A DNA stretch of 64,000 bases from Neiella litorisoli. GTDB lineage: Bacteria; Pseudomonadota; Gammaproteobacteria; Enterobacterales; Neiellaceae. Made by a program: the position numbers and the translations under genes. Positions within the stretch are counted from its first letter, which is position 1. Each line of letters opens with the position of its first letter. This document shows, in pieces, positions 17,590 to 27,780 of this stretch. The DNA is taken from the NCBI RefSeq assembly GCF_014773395.1, contig NZ_JACXAF010000027.1, forward strand, positions 1 to 64,000, given 5' to 3'. The notes under the pieces were generated by a model. That model made no database searches. It was not told where the DNA came from and saw only the letters and a program-made list of their open reading frames with translations.

Positions 17590-19182
17590 ATGGAATTTGA
17601 TTTCATTATTGTCGGTGCAGGCTCTGCTGGCTGTGTGCTGGCGAATCGGTTATCTGCCGATCAGCAGTGCCGAGTGTTATTGCTCGAAGCCGGCGGTCGC
17701 AATGGCGGATGGAATGTAACAACGCCACTGGCACTGGTGCAGCTGATGCGATCGCGGGCCAGCAACTGGTTGTTTAATTCCGCTGCCGATGAGTCGATTG
17801 ACCAGCGGCAACTATTTTGCCCTCGCGGTAAAGGGCTTGGTGGCTCAAGTGCGATTAATGCCATGCTCTATATTCGCGGACAGGCCGATGATTATGATGC
17901 GTGGTTAGCGCAGGGAAATGATGGTTGGGGCTATCGAGATGTGTTGCCGTATTTCCTCAAAAGTCAAAACCAAGAGCGAGGAGCGGATGAATACCACGGC
18001 GTTGGGGGTGAACTCAACGTCGCTGACTTGCGTTACCAACATCCGCTTTGTCAGGAGATGGTTCAAGCAGCCGAGTTAGCTGGCTATCCCTTACAAGCAG
18101 ACTTCAATGGTGCCGAGCAATTTGGCGTTGGCTTTTATCAAGTAACACAAGAGCATGGCGCGCGCTGCAGCACCAATGCGGCGTTCTTACAACCGGTGTT
18201 ACAACGGCCTAATTTAACGGTGCTAACGCATGCTCAAAGCCAGCGACTATTGCTGCAGGGTAAGCAAGTCACTGGCGTCGAGTTTATTCACCATGGTGAA
18301 ACCAAACGGGCTTATGCAAGCCGCGAAGTGATCGTGTCTGCAGGTGCTTATCAGTCGCCACAATTGCTGATGTTGTCCGGCATCGGCTGTCGCCAGCGTC
18401 TCGCTGAGCATGGTATTTCATGTCAGCATGAGTTGCTCGGGGTTGGTCAGAATTTACAAGATCACGCCGATGTCATCGTCAACTACCAAGACCAGACCAG
18501 CCGCTCGATTCGATTGTCGTTGCCCTTTGTGCTTCAGTCGGCACCAGAGCTTTGGCGTTACTTCCGCCGTCGCACTGGGATGTTAACCTCGCCGGCTGCT
18601 GAAGTGGCAGGTTTTATTCACCACAGTGGCACCAAGCAACGGCCGGATTTACAACTGCATGGCATTGCTGCAGCGATGGATGATCATGGCCGAAATCTCC
18701 GTTTTCTTAAACAAGCCGGTGTCTCGATGCATGTGTGTTTACTGCGACCAAAGAGTCGTGGCGAGGTCATGCTGCGCTCGGCAAAAACAACTGATGCGCC
18801 GTTGATCCAGCACCGAATCTTAGCCGACCCCGATGATCTCAAGGTATTGGTCGAAGGGGTCAAGCGCGTGCGGGAGATATTTGCCAATTGGCCTCAATCT
18901 GCAGTCATTGGTGAGGAGCTGTTTCCTGGGCAAGGGCGACAAACCGATGCCGAGTTAGCGGATTATGTACGGGCTAAAGCCAATACCATTTATCACCCAG
19001 TTGGCACCTGCAAGATGGGCCAGGGTGAGGATGCGGTGGTTGATCATCAGCTGCGCGTTCATGGCTTGGATGGCCTGCGGGTGGTTGACGCATCGATTAT
19101 GCCGACCATCGTCAGTGGAAACACCAACGCACCAACCATCATGATTGCCGAAAAAGCGGCAGCGATGATACTCGCTGATTAG
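17590..19182 (+). CDS. GMC-family FAD oxidoreductase (choline/alcohol dehydrogenase-like)
   Basis: 530 aa from ATG 17590, which has GGGGAGGGG upstream; the ORF opens earlier at 17530 without a good site. N-terminal FAD-binding GAGSAGCVLANRL, the GMC signature GLGGSSAINAMLYIRG (~residues 80-95), a second signature around SAGAYQSPQLLMLSGIG, and the C-terminal catalytic His/Asn region HPVGTCKMG ... GNTNAPTIMIAEK. The layout is that of BetA/AlkJ-type dehydrogenases, which oxidise alcohols with a membrane quinone or similar acceptor. No betaine genes nearby, so the substrate is open. Confidence 0.93.
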   Translation: MEFDFIIVGAGSAGCVLANRLSADQQCRVLLLEAGGRNGGWNVTTPLALVQLMRSRASNWLFNSAADESIDQRQLFCPRGKGLGGSSAINAMLYIRGQADDYDAWLAQGNDGWGYRDVLPYFLKSQNQERGADEYHGVGGELNVADLRYQHPLCQEMVQAAELAGYPLQADFNGAEQFGVGFYQVTQEHGARCSTNAAFLQPVLQRPNLTVLTHAQSQRLLLQGKQVTGVEFIHHGETKRAYASREVIVSAGAYQSPQLLMLSGIGCRQRLAEHGISCQHELLGVGQNLQDHADVIVNYQDQTSRSIRLSLPFVLQSAPELWRYFRRRTGMLTSPAAEVAGFIHHSGTKQRPDLQLHGIAAAMDDHGRNLRFLKQAGVSMHVCLLRPKSRGEVMLRSAKTTDAPLIQHRILADPDDLKVLVEGVKRVREIFANWPQSAVIGEELFPGQGRQTDAELADYVRAKANTIYHPVGTCKMGQGEDAVVDHQLRVHGLDGLRVVDASIMPTIVSGNTNAPTIMIAEKAAAMILAD

Positions 19183-19274
19183 CGCTAATTTGAGTTCAGC
19201 CACCCTCACACCGAGTCGATAGACTACATCGCTCGGTGGCGGGTTATGGCCTGACTCATTTTGGCCAACTAGTG

Positions 19275-20834
19275 TTACTCAATTTGGCCACGCAGTTCGC
19301 CACCTGGGTAAGCAGGAGTGTGGACATTCACGTAATGACCACCGCTTTTAAGCTGCATTGCTGTTGCTGAATCTAGCAAGGTGTTCTCTGGAATCGACCA
19401 TACCGCCGTGTCTGCGGCACTTTGCTCTAAACCAACAACCACGCCTCCGGATACCCCTCGTTCTCCTTCATGAATGTGGGCGGCGCTAGCGTCCATTAGG
19501 CCCATGGTCATAATTCTGAGTCGCAACAAACCAGTGATATTGTCTAGCGTGGCATAGCCATAACCCATCGCTGACGTCGTGACACCACCGAGTACCTGCT
19601 CGCCAGTCAATGGGAAGGTGTACAGATTGACCTGTTCACCAACGATTTGTCCGCGCAACTCGCCGCTGGGATTATCGGGACTGTGGACGTTAACGTAGTG
19701 ACCGCCATCGGCCAAGCGCATTGCGGTCGCTTCGTCGAGCATGGCGCCCGCGGGTGTTTGCCATACATTGGTATTGTCAGGGTGTTGCTCGAGTGCGACC
19801 ACGACACCGCCGTTTTCGCCAATGTAACCCTCATGAATATGGGCCATCGAGGCATTATCCAGCCCGTTGGTTAGCACTTTTAAATCGACGGCGTAATCGG
19901 ATAGGTTGAGGGTCGCGTAGCCATATCCCATCGCGGTGGTTGCTACCGCCGGCACTTCCTGCTGGCCGGAAAGATCAAAAGTGAGCAGGGCAAAGTTGTC
20001 GGTCAAAATTTGGCCGCGAAGTTCGCCGCTTGGGTTTGCCGGGGTATGAACATTCACGTAGTGGCCGCCACTCACTAAGCGCATTGCGGTGGCTTCATCT
20101 AACATCGCGCCCTGGGGTGTTTGCCAAACATTGATGTCATCGGGGTGCTGCTCCAACGCCACCACTACACCACCATTTTCGCCTACAAATCCTTCATGAA
20201 TGTGGGCCATAGTGGCATCTTCGACCGCCATGGTGTGAACCTTCAAGTCGACCTCATAGCCATTGCTATCCAAGGTCGCATAGCCGTAGCCCACGGCATC
20301 TGTCATCACTGCTGGCACAGACTGCGAACCGCTGAGCATAAAGGTGACAACTGTGGTCGTTGGGTTGACGATTTGGCCGCGTACTTCACCACTGGCATGA
20401 GTCGTGGTGTGGACATTGATGTACCAATCGCCGTCGAGCATGTCGTCGATCAACTCGGCTGACAGGTCGGTAATTGCAATAGCCATTGAGTCGTCATCGA
20501 CTGCTTCAAAGGCAAAAGCAACATCACCATTGACGCCTATTCGGCCTTGGTGAATATGAGCCGCCTGGACATTGTCAATGTCGCTAATATCTAAAGTTGC
20601 TCGAAACTGATAAAGGCTCTGGTCAACTTCAATGGTTGCCGAAGCGGTGGCTTGGGTATCAACCACAGGAACGCTTTGTGCCCCATTTAGCGCGACGGAT
20701 AAGGTCAGTGAAGGTGTAAATGATGGTGGTGGTTCAACATTGGTGGCATTGCTTGAGCCGCCGCCTCCACCGCCGCCGCAGGCAGCCAGCAGCAATGCTG
20801 AAGTGGTGACAAATGTTGCGAGGAAGTATTTCAT
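19275..20834 (-). CDS. CHRD-domain lipoprotein with four tandem repeats
   Basis: 519 aa. The signal ends in a lipobox (LLAAC) followed by a Gly-rich tether. Four CHRD-like units of ~115-120 aa follow, each with HIHxG...G near the middle and G.(Y/W).NVHT(P).....GE(L/V)RGQI at its end. Units 2 and 3 are nearly identical (HEGFVGENGGVVVALEQHPD and HEGYIGENGGVVVALEQHPD), which points to recent internal duplication. CHRD domains occur in chordin and in bacterial surface proteins; the function is not settled. Probably an outer-membrane-anchored surface protein. Ahead of it is a GGAG site and, at 20931-20952, a hairpin (TTGCGTGAC / GTCACGCAA). Confidence 0.88.
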   Translation of the reverse strand: MKYFLATFVTTSALLLAACGGGGGGGSSNATNVEPPPSFTPSLTLSVALNGAQSVPVVDTQATASATIEVDQSLYQFRATLDISDIDNVQAAHIHQGRIGVNGDVAFAFEAVDDDSMAIAITDLSAELIDDMLDGDWYINVHTTTHASGEVRGQIVNPTTTVVTFMLSGSQSVPAVMTDAVGYGYATLDSNGYEVDLKVHTMAVEDATMAHIHEGFVGENGGVVVALEQHPDDINVWQTPQGAMLDEATAMRLVSGGHYVNVHTPANPSGELRGQILTDNFALLTFDLSGQQEVPAVATTAMGYGYATLNLSDYAVDLKVLTNGLDNASMAHIHEGYIGENGGVVVALEQHPDNTNVWQTPAGAMLDEATAMRLADGGHYVNVHSPDNPSGELRGQIVGEQVNLYTFPLTGEQVLGGVTTSAMGYGYATLDNITGLLRLRIMTMGLMDASAAHIHEGERGVSGGVVVGLEQSAADTAVWSIPENTLLDSATAMQLKSGGHYVNVHTPAYPGGELRGQIE

Positions 20835-20930
20835 GGTGAGCCGCTCCTTTTTGTTTGGCCAGCAGTGCTATTACGCAACTGGTCAAAAAAAGACCGACAA
20901 AGAACTCAAGGGTATTCACCATAACCTCGG

Positions 20931-20952
20931 TTGCGTGACAGTCGTCACGCAA
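20931..20952. other. Hairpin between uvrA and the CHRD gene
   Basis: Perfect 9-bp stem TTGCGTGAC / GTCACGCAA with a 4-base loop, no T-tract. It could end uvrA transcription weakly or be an operator. Confidence 0.35.
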
Positions 20953-20977
20953 TCAAGGTCGATATGCCATGGCTCGC

Positions 20978-23797
20978 TCAGCCAAGCATGGGCTTAAGAA
21001 AACGAGCGGTGTGCGATTGCTGGCAGTCGGCGACTGTTTCTGGCGAGCCTGAAACTAAAATCGTGCCGCCACCTGAGCCGCCCTCGGGGCCGAGATCGAC
21101 AATCCAATCGGCTGTTTTAATAACATCCAAGTTGTGTTCGATGATCACTACGGTATTGCCATGATCGCGCAGCCGGTGCAGGACGGTCAGTAGCAATTGA
21201 ATGTCGTGGAAGTGCAAGCCGGTGGTTGGCTCATCGAGAATGTATAAGGTGCGGCCAGTGTCGCGCTTCGATAGCTCGCGCGATAGCTTGACCCGCTGCG
21301 CTTCACCACCCGATAAAGTCGTGGCCGATTGGCCGAGGCGAATGTAGGACAAGCCAACGTCCATTAGTGTTTGCAGTTTGCGTGACACCGCTGGAATCGC
21401 ATCAAAGAATTCACGCGCGTCTTCCACGGTCATATCCAGTACTTCGTGGATATTCTTGCCTTTGTATTTGATTTCTAGCGTTTCGCGATTGTAACGCTTG
21501 CCCTTACAGACATCGCACGGCACATACACGTCAGGCAAAAAGTGCATTTCGACCTTGATGACACCATCACCCTGGCACGCTTCACAACGGCCGCCTTTGA
21601 CATTAAACGAAAAGCGCCCCGGCTTATAGCCGCGCGAACGGGCTTCTTGGGTACCTGAAAATAGCTCGCGAATTGGCGTGAAAATGCCGGTGTAGGTGGC
21701 CGGATTCGAACGTGGCGTGCGGCCAATCGGGCTTTGGTCAATATCGACCACTTTGTCGAGATACTCCAAACCAGACACCGACTGGTAAGGCGCGACATCA
21801 TCGCCAGCGGCGCCGTTTAGCATCTTATGGGCAATCGGGAATAAGGTGTCGTTAATCAAGGTTGATTTACCCGAACCGGATACGCCAGTCACACAGGTCA
21901 TCAAGCCAATGGGCAATTCGACATTAACGTTTTTCAGGTTATTGCCGCTGGCGCCTTTGAGTTCAATCCAGCGTTCGTCGTGTTGGTGACGTTCGGCTGG
22001 GATCTCAATCTGTTTGCGACCGGATAGGTAATCACCGGTCAGTGATTCAACGGTATTTTTAATATCGTCGACGTCGCCTTGGGCAATGATCTCGCCGCCA
22101 TGAACGCCGGCGCCGGGGCCAATATCAATGACGAAATCAGCGGCGCGAATGGCATCTTCGTCGTGTTCGACAACAATCACGGTATTACCTAAATCGCGCA
22201 GGTGGTTGAGTGTTGATAGTAAGCGCTCATTATCGCGCTGGTGTAGGCCAATGCTGGGTTCGTCGAGTACGTACATGACGCCGACTAAACCAGCGCCAAT
22301 CTGGCTAGCCAGTCGGATACGCTGCGCTTCACCGCCCGATAGGGTGTCTGCAGAGCGCGACAAATTCAGATAATCGAGGCCAACATTGACCAAGAACTTC
22401 AACCGGTCGCGAATTTCTTTGAGAATTTTCTCGGCAATTTGCGCCCGTTGGCCGGTGAGCTCAAGGCTGTCGAAAAAGCCCAAGCACTCGCCAATCGCCA
22501 TTTCTGTGACGGTTGGTAAGGTGGTATCGCTGACGAACACGTGCCGCGCTTCTTCACGCAAGCGGCTGCCGTGACAGGAGCTACACGGTTGGCTGGAAAT
22601 GTACTTCGATAAGTCTTCGCGAACGGCGGCTGACTCGGTGTCTTTGTAGCGTCGCTCCATATTGGGAATGACGCCTTCAAAGGCATGGTTGCGGACCACG
22701 ATATCACCGCGGTCGTTGACGTATTGAAATTCGATTTTCTGTTTACCAGTGCCGTGCAATACGATGTGTTGGATATCGGCTGGCAGTTTTTCGAATGGTT
22801 CATTGAGATCGAAATCAAAATGATTGGCGACGGCGCGCAACATCTGGAAGTAGTACAAGCTTCGCTTGTCCCAGCCTTTAATGGCGCCACCGGCGAGGCT
22901 GAGTTCGCCGTTGGGGACCACTTTGTCGTTGTCGAAATACTGTTGCACCCCCAAACCATCGCAAGTTGGGCAAGCGCCAGCAGGGTTGTTAAAGGAGAAG
23001 ATCCGCGGCTCTAGCTCGGCCATGGAATAGCCACAGACCGGACAAGCAAAGTTGGCGGAGAACACTAACTCGGTGCTGTCATCATCCATGCTCACCACAG
23101 TTGCAGTGCCGCCGGACAACTCCAATGCCGATTCAAACGACTCAGCCAACCGTAGCTCCAGCCCTTCGCGCACTTTAAAGCGATCAACCACCGCTTCGAT
23201 GGTGTGCTTTTTGTGTAGCTCTAGCGTAGGTGGATCGGATAAATCACAGATCTCACCGTCTACTCGAGCCCGAATAAAACCTTGAGCCGCCAAGTTTTGC
23301 AGCGTTTTGATATGCTCGCCTTTGCGCTCTTTGATGATTGGCGCCAGCAACATGAGTTTGCTGCCTTCGGGCTGCTCCAGCACTTTATCGACCATCTGAC
23401 TGACGGTTTGGGCGGCTAATGGCTCGTCGTGGTGCGGACAACGAGGTTCACCGACTCGGGCGAATAACAAGCGCAGGTAATCATAGATTTCAGTGATGGT
23501 GCCAACGGTGGAGCGCGGGTTGTGCGAGGTTGATTTTTGTTCGATGGAAATGGCTGGTGATAAGCCTTCGATGGCATCAGCATCGGGCTTTTCCATCAGC
23601 GACAAGAATTGGCGCGCATAGGCTGACAGCGACTCGACATAACGACGCTGACCCTCAGCATAAAGGGTGTCAAACGCTAAAGATGACTTACCTGAGCCGG
23701 ATAAGCCGGTGATCACCACCAGTTTATCGCGAGGAATTGTCAGATTGATATTTTTCAGGTTGTGGGTACGAGCCCCACGAATGTCGATGGAATCCAT
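20978..23797 (-). CDS. uvrA: Excinuclease ABC subunit A
   Basis: 939 aa, full family length. DNA damage recognition in nucleotide excision repair; a dimeric ABC-type ATPase acting with UvrB and UvrC. Two ABC modules: Walker [11 protein letters not shown] near residue 31 and [10 protein letters not shown] near 640; signature [12 protein letters not shown] and [12 protein letters not shown]; Walker [11 protein letters not shown] and [11 protein letters not shown]. Zinc-finger cysteines CPVCGYSM / CPTCDG and CEACQGDGV / CDVCKGKR are present. Divergent from the YajR-like MFS and ssb, an arrangement common in gammaproteobacteria. Confidence 0.98.
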   Translation of the reverse strand: MDSIDIRGARTHNLKNINLTIPRDKLVVITGLSGSGKSSLAFDTLYAEGQRRYVESLSAYARQFLSLMEKPDADAIEGLSPAISIEQKSTSHNPRSTVGTITEIYDYLRLLFARVGEPRCPHHDEPLAAQTVSQMVDKVLEQPEGSKLMLLAPIIKERKGEHIKTLQNLAAQGFIRARVDGEICDLSDPPTLELHKKHTIEAVVDRFKVREGLELRLAESFESALELSGGTATVVSMDDDSTELVFSANFACPVCGYSMAELEPRIFSFNNPAGACPTCDGLGVQQYFDNDKVVPNGELSLAGGAIKGWDKRSLYYFQMLRAVANHFDFDLNEPFEKLPADIQHIVLHGTGKQKIEFQYVNDRGDIVVRNHAFEGVIPNMERRYKDTESAAVREDLSKYISSQPCSSCHGSRLREEARHVFVSDTTLPTVTEMAIGECLGFFDSLELTGQRAQIAEKILKEIRDRLKFLVNVGLDYLNLSRSADTLSGGEAQRIRLASQIGAGLVGVMYVLDEPSIGLHQRDNERLLSTLNHLRDLGNTVIVVEHDEDAIRAADFVIDIGPGAGVHGGEIIAQGDVDDIKNTVESLTGDYLSGRKQIEIPAERHQHDERWIELKGASGNNLKNVNVELPIGLMTCVTGVSGSGKSTLINDTLFPIAHKMLNGAAGDDVAPYQSVSGLEYLDKVVDIDQSPIGRTPRSNPATYTGIFTPIRELFSGTQEARSRGYKPGRFSFNVKGGRCEACQGDGVIKVEMHFLPDVYVPCDVCKGKRYNRETLEIKYKGKNIHEVLDMTVEDAREFFDAIPAVSRKLQTLMDVGLSYIRLGQSATTLSGGEAQRVKLSRELSKRDTGRTLYILDEPTTGLHFHDIQLLLTVLHRLRDHGNTVVIIEHNLDVIKTADWIVDLGPEGGSGGGTILVSGSPETVADCQQSHTARFLKPMLG

Positions 23798-23843
23798 TAT
23801 TCCGCCAGTTACTCAGCACCAAAGCTTTATAGAATCGCATAAT

Positions 23844-23866
23844 CTGAAACGATGATCAGCGCTGAT
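23844..23866. promoter_or_regulatory. Palindromes in the uvrA / MFS divergent region
   Basis: CTG-N10-CAG (23844-23859) has the outer skeleton of a LexA box but lacks the TATA-rich core. It overlaps a perfect palindrome ATCAGCGCTGAT (23855-23866). Either could be an operator for uvrA; the SOS assignment is weak. The rest of 23798-24084 shows nothing else definite. Confidence 0.25.
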
Positions 23867-24084
23867 TCAGATCTTTTTTAGACCACTAAAGTTGCTCACA
23901 ACCAAGCGACAAATCGATTACATCAATTCAGAGCTTCTATCTTGCTGCCGTCAACCAGTCGTTTCATTAGGTTGTTCGTTGATTTCATTGCGAAAAGTAA
24001 ATGAGATTCGTTCAGGCGATGAAGTTGTCAAGACCTCATGTTAGAATCGGCGACTTTGATTTTTTCGACCTGATTATCACTCTA

Positions 24085-25449
24085 ATGGGATTTACCGCCA
24101 CCGAACGCAAAGCTGCCATGGGTTTAGCCAGTGTATTCGCCACGCGAATGCTGGGCTTGTTCATGATCATGCCGGTTTTTGCCATCTACGGCCCTGAACT
24201 GCACGGGTTTACGCCGTTTTGGATGGGGTTGGCCATTGGTATTTATGGCCTGACTCAGGCGTGCTTGCAGATCCCCATGGGGCATTTGTCCGACCGCATC
24301 GGCCGCAAACCAGTGATTTATGCTGGGTTGGTGGTGTTTGCCATTGGTAGTGTGATTGCTGCGGTTGCTGATCATATTGTTTGGGTCACGATTGGCCGTG
24401 CGCTGCAAGGCGCAGGGGCTATATCCAGCGCATTGTTGGCGCTGGCGGCGGACCTCAGCAGTGACGAGCAGCGGCCCAAAGTAATGGCTGTAATCGGCGT
24501 TTTTATTGGCTTATCCTTTACCATTGCACTGATCGTCGGCCCGCTGGTGGCAGGGCCATTTGGTTTGGCGGGCTTGTTCTGGTTGACCGCCGGATTGTCG
24601 TTACTGTCGATGTTTGTGATCCGATTTTGGGTGCCTGATGCCACTTCGGTAGCGCCTCGAGGTGACACTTCGGCGCGCTGGCCACTGATGAAAAAACTGG
24701 TGCGAGATGGCCAATTATGGCGCTTTAACAGCGCGGTATTGGTGATTCATTTTTGCATGACTTGCTTGTTCACTGTGCTGCCTGGTTTGCTGTTGCCAAC
24801 GAGCGGTGACAACGGTGAAATCTGGCATAGCTTGTTGCCGGTATTACTGATCAGTTTTGTCTTGCTGATCCCAATGATGAAAGTGTTTAATGCGCGTGGT
24901 CAAATCAAGGCGGGACTGATTTGTTCTGCTTTACTAATGGCCGCAGCGACGGGCTTATTTGCCGCATCGCCAAGTTATTACGCATTGTTGTTGGCGGCGA
25001 TCCTGTTCTTTGCTGGATTCAATTACCTCGAAGCGGGCTTGCCGAGTATGGTGAGTTTGTTTGCCCCTGCAGGCCAAAAAGGCAGCGCCATGGGCGTATT
25101 CACCTCTTGTCAGTTTGGTGGTGCCTTTTTAGGTGGCCTAGTTGCAGGTAGCTTGCTGCAATGGCATGGGCAGACCGCAGTCTTTATTGCGATGCTGATC
25201 GCGTTATTATGTTGGGCGGTATTTGCATTAGGTTTGCAACAGCGCCATCATCTGAAGTCGGTGAATTTTGCAGTTACTCAATCTAACGGTAACTGGCTCG
25301 ATCAGCTACTAGAGCAACCTGGCGTCGCTGAGGCCGTATATGTGCCCGAAGAACAGGTTGTCTATTTAAAAGTAAACAAGCACGAATTTGATGCGCAACG
25401 CGTGATGGCGTTGATTAATGCCCCTGCGGCAGAATTGAAGGAGAATTAG
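24085..25449 (+). CDS. MFS transporter, YajR-like, with C-terminal YAM domain
   Basis: 454 aa from ATG 24085, chosen by comparison with YajR, which also starts shortly before ERRA..GL..VF..RMLG. An upstream in-frame ATG at 24001 would add 28 unlikely residues. Twelve hydrophobic segments; motif A is [16 protein letters not shown] between TM2 and TM3. The last ~65 residues ([32 protein letters not shown]) form the ferredoxin-like YAM domain typical of YajR. Substrate unknown; probably a proton-driven exporter. The stop codon is one base before ssb, so the two genes are probably co-transcribed. Confidence 0.9.
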   Translation: MGFTATERKAAMGLASVFATRMLGLFMIMPVFAIYGPELHGFTPFWMGLAIGIYGLTQACLQIPMGHLSDRIGRKPVIYAGLVVFAIGSVIAAVADHIVWVTIGRALQGAGAISSALLALAADLSSDEQRPKVMAVIGVFIGLSFTIALIVGPLVAGPFGLAGLFWLTAGLSLLSMFVIRFWVPDATSVAPRGDTSARWPLMKKLVRDGQLWRFNSAVLVIHFCMTCLFTVLPGLLLPTSGDNGEIWHSLLPVLLISFVLLIPMMKVFNARGQIKAGLICSALLMAAATGLFAASPSYYALLLAAILFFAGFNYLEAGLPSMVSLFAPAGQKGSAMGVFTSCQFGGAFLGGLVAGSLLQWHGQTAVFIAMLIALLCWAVFALGLQQRHHLKSVNFAVTQSNGNWLDQLLEQPGVAEAVYVPEEQVVYLKVNKHEFDAQRVMALINAPAAELKEN

Positions 25450-25450
25450 T

Positions 25451-26008
25451 ATGGCCACACGTGGCGTCAATAAAGTTATTTTGGTTGGCAATCTGGGCCA
25501 GGATCCAGAAGTTCGCTACATGCCAAACGGCAATGCGGTTGCCAACATTACAGTGGCCACTTCTGAAAGCTGGAAAGATCAACAAGGTCAGCCCCAAGAG
25601 CGCACTGAATGGCACCGTGTGGTGATGTTCCGTCGCCTCGGTGAGATTGCTGGTGAGTACCTGCGCAAGGGCTCTCAGGTTTACATTGAAGGTAAACTGC
25701 AAACTCGCAAATGGCAGGATCAGAACGGTCAGGATCGCTACAGCACAGAGATCGTTGCCGATCAAATGCAAATGCTCGGTGGTCGTGCCGGTGGTGGTCA
25801 GGGCGGCCAAGGCTCAGGGCAAGGTATGGGTCAGCCAATGGCGCAGCAGCCTCAGCAAGGCGGTTATGCGAATCAAGGTGGCAACTACGGCGCGCCACAA
25901 GGGGCACAGGCTGGTGGTCAACCGCCGCGTCAACAAGCACCACAGCAAAACCAAGCGCCACGAAGCGCTGAGCCTTCAGTTGATTTTGATGACGACATTC
26001 CCTTTTAG
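25451..26008 (+). CDS. ssb: Single-stranded DNA-binding protein
   Basis: 185 aa. Binds ssDNA as a tetramer in replication, recombination and repair. The OB-fold (residues 1-~112) starts [23 protein letters not shown] and contains [28 protein letters not shown]. It is followed by a Gly/Gln-rich disordered linker and the conserved acidic tip DFDDDIPF that docks partner proteins. Begins one base after the MFS stop and ends at an intrinsic terminator. Confidence 0.98.
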   Translation: MATRGVNKVILVGNLGQDPEVRYMPNGNAVANITVATSESWKDQQGQPQERTEWHRVVMFRRLGEIAGEYLRKGSQVYIEGKLQTRKWQDQNGQDRYSTEIVADQMQMLGGRAGGGQGGQGSGQGMGQPMAQQPQQGGYANQGGNYGAPQGAQAGGQPPRQQAPQQNQAPRSAEPSVDFDDDIPF

Positions 26009-26041
26009 GTCGGCCGATAAATCTGCCAGAAAACAATTGAA

Positions 26042-26072
26042 AACGCCCTGACTTGTCAGGGCGTTACTGTTT
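26042..26072 (+). terminator. Intrinsic terminator of ssb
   Basis: 10-bp stem AACGCCCTGA / TCAGGGCGTT with loop CTTG, followed by ACTGTTTTT. Confidence 0.88.
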
Positions 26073-26096
26073 TTATTTGCAAGCTGTTCATTGCTG

Positions 26097-26801
26097 TTAG
26101 AAGCCATAGAGCCCGATATTTTCAAGGAACACGCGCTTGGGTTGTTTCAATACATACAACACCGCATTGGCCATGTCTTCAACTTGCAACCAGCCGGCCA
26201 TTTCATCGGCGCTATGGGTAGGCTTGGGGACTTGAACTAAACCAGGGCAAAGGCTGTGCACTTTAATGCCGTGCTGTCGCACTTCCTCTTGCAAGGCCGC
26301 AGCAAAACCAAGTACGGCAAACTTCGCTGCGCAATAAGGGCCAGCATTGGCATAACCATTCTTAGCGGCTTGCGACGCGACATTAATGATATGGCCCGAC
26401 TGTTGTTGGCGTAGTGTTGGTAGCACCGCTTGGGTCATTAGGAATGTGCCTTTGGCGCAGGTATCCATCACCAAGTCCCAGTTTTCTTCGGGGCAATCTT
26501 CAATTGAATCTTGCACTCCTAAGCCACTGTTGTTAATCAAGCCGTCAATGCCACCAAAGTGATCAATGGCCCCTTGGGCAACGCGCTGTACATCGGCTTT
26601 GCTGCGAACATCGGCGGCAATGGCGATGGCGCTTCCCGGCCCTTTAGCTGAAAGCTGGGCGGCTTGCTCGACTAATAGCTCACCGCGGCGAGAAGTTAAC
26701 ACCAGATTGGCGCCTTCAGTGATGAGCGCTTCGGCAATGCCAAGGCCGATGCCACTGGCACCGCCGGTGATGATGATGGTTTTACCTACAATTGATTCCA
26801 C
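26097..26801 (-). CDS. Short-chain dehydrogenase/reductase (SDR)
   Basis: 234 aa from GTG 26801, with GGAG eight bases upstream. The open frame runs on to 27095, but that part overlaps the divergent regulator and is not SDR-like. Classical SDR features: nucleotide motif TGGASGIG (~residues 11-18), NNSG at ~85, catalytic Ser in INVASQAAKNG, and YCAAK (Tyr/Lys). The C-terminal LEDMANAVLYVLKQPKRVFLENI resembles YdfG-type SDRs. Likely NADP-dependent reduction of a small carbonyl; substrate unknown. Divergent from the HTH regulator with a palindrome between them. Confidence 0.9.
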   Translation of the reverse strand: MESIVGKTIIITGGASGIGLGIAEALITEGANLVLTSRRGELLVEQAAQLSAKGPGSAIAIAADVRSKADVQRVAQGAIDHFGGIDGLINNSGLGVQDSIEDCPEENWDLVMDTCAKGTFLMTQAVLPTLRQQQSGHIINVASQAAKNGYANAGPYCAAKFAVLGFAAALQEEVRQHGIKVHSLCPGLVQVPKPTHSADEMAGWLQVEDMANAVLYVLKQPKRVFLENIGLYGF

Positions 26802-26873
26802 TGTTCCGCTCCGTACATGCTGCAAATGGGTTGCCTGAATTGTCGTTACTGACGGCGCATTTTCAATCCTATG

Positions 26874-26891
26874 GTGCGAGATAGTTCGCAC
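26874..26891. promoter_or_regulatory. Palindrome between SDR and HTH genes, candidate operator
   Basis: GTGCGA-GATAGT-TCGCAC: perfect 6-bp arms with a 6-bp spacer, 38 bp before the regulator and 73 bp before the SDR start. The position suits autoregulation plus SDR control by the adjacent HTH protein. Confidence 0.5.
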
Positions 26892-26928
26892 TCTGGTACG
26901 ATTTTGGCTAGACAGGAGAACTTCATCG

Positions 26929-27354
26929 ATGCCAGCACAAAATGACTTTGCCCTGCGCTTGCGCGAATTAATGGGCGACATGAGCGTCAGTGCTTTTGCT
27001 CGTAAAGTCGAATTGAGCGAAAGTCTGATCCGGAAATATCTAAATGGCTCTGAGCCGGGGTTAGCCAAGGCCAACCAGATTGCTATTAAAGCCAATTGTT
27101 CGTTGGAATGGCTGGCAACCGGTTGTGGTTATCAGTATCGCAAAGCGGAAGTGGTTGATATGGAAGCCTTGGAAACGGCGATGCAACTGACTTTAAGCCT
27201 CGCTGAGAGTGAAGAGCTTAACCTTCAGAATGAAAAATTAATGAAGGCAATTGTCGCCACTTATCAATACATGCGAGCGACAAAGAAGAAAGATGGCTAT
27301 TTCGATGTCGATGAGGCTAAGCCGTTTGCTCGTTACGTGTTAGGCATGTGTTAG
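26929..27354 (+). CDS. HTH transcriptional regulator (Cro/XRE-like)
   Basis: 141 aa; AGGAGA lies upstream of ATG. The N-terminal helix-turn-helix is FARKVELSESLIRKYLNGSEPG (~residues 24-45), followed by the CII/repressor-type run LAKANQIAIKANCSLEWLATG (~46-66). The C-terminal half is helical and acidic and likely dimerises; no peptidase motif. Divergently transcribed from the SDR gene, and 30 bp before the VOC gene on the same strand. The GTGCGA-N6-TCGCAC palindrome upstream is its likeliest target. Confidence 0.85.
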   Translation: MPAQNDFALRLRELMGDMSVSAFARKVELSESLIRKYLNGSEPGLAKANQIAIKANCSLEWLATGCGYQYRKAEVVDMEALETAMQLTLSLAESEELNLQNEKLMKAIVATYQYMRATKKKDGYFDVDEAKPFARYVLGMC

Positions 27355-27384
27355 CCATTGCAGTTGCAATAGGGAGAGGTAGTG

Positions 27385-27780
27385 ATGTCTGTTCAGTTCG
27401 ACCATTTTAATATCAGCGCGCCGATGGAGGTGCTGCTGATAGAAAAAGAATTCTTTCATCGCGTGTTCGGTTTTGCTGCTGGCAGTCGGCCGCAGTTTGC
27501 TAAAGAGGGTTACTGGCTATACAACGGTGAGCAAGCGGTGATTCACTTATCGAAAAGTGACAACCACAGCAACCAAAACGAAAACGGATATTTGGATCAC
27601 ATTGCATTTCGGATGACTGGCTTGGCCTCGTTGCTAACCACGTTAGAGGAGCTCAAGGTGCCATTTAGGCGTCAGGTGAATGAACACCTGAACATGACTC
27701 AGGTGTTTTTCAAATCGCCGGCGGGCGTTGGGCTGGAAGCGAACTTTGTCGCCGAGTTTGTTACCGAAGCGCTTGACTGA
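27385..27780 (+). CDS. VOC-family (glyoxalase/dioxygenase fold) protein
   Basis: 131 aa; GGAGAGG precedes ATG 27385. Begins SVQFDHFNISAPMEVLL..FFHRVFGF, the first beta-alpha-beta of a vicinal-oxygen-chelate fold. YLDHIAFRM in the second half supplies a His, and the C-terminus F.SPAGVGLEANF supplies a Glu, fitting a metal site (His, His, Glu). Substrate unknown. It follows the HTH gene closely, so both may share a transcript. Its stop codon is directly adjacent to the stop of the convergent EAL-HDOD gene. Confidence 0.8.
   Translation: MSVQFDHFNISAPMEVLLIEKEFFHRVFGFAAGSRPQFAKEGYWLYNGEQAVIHLSKSDNHSNQNENGYLDHIAFRMTGLASLLTTLEELKVPFRRQVNEHLNMTQVFFKSPAGVGLEANFVAEFVTEALD

Noticed and set aside
23844-23859. 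LexA box before uvrA
   Set aside because: Only CTG-N10-CAG is matched; the inner TATA-type core is missing, so SOS control is not claimed.
26802-27095. N-terminal extension of the SDR gene
   Set aside because: It runs antisense through the HTH gene, lacks SDR similarity, and a GTG with a good ribosome site lies at 26801.
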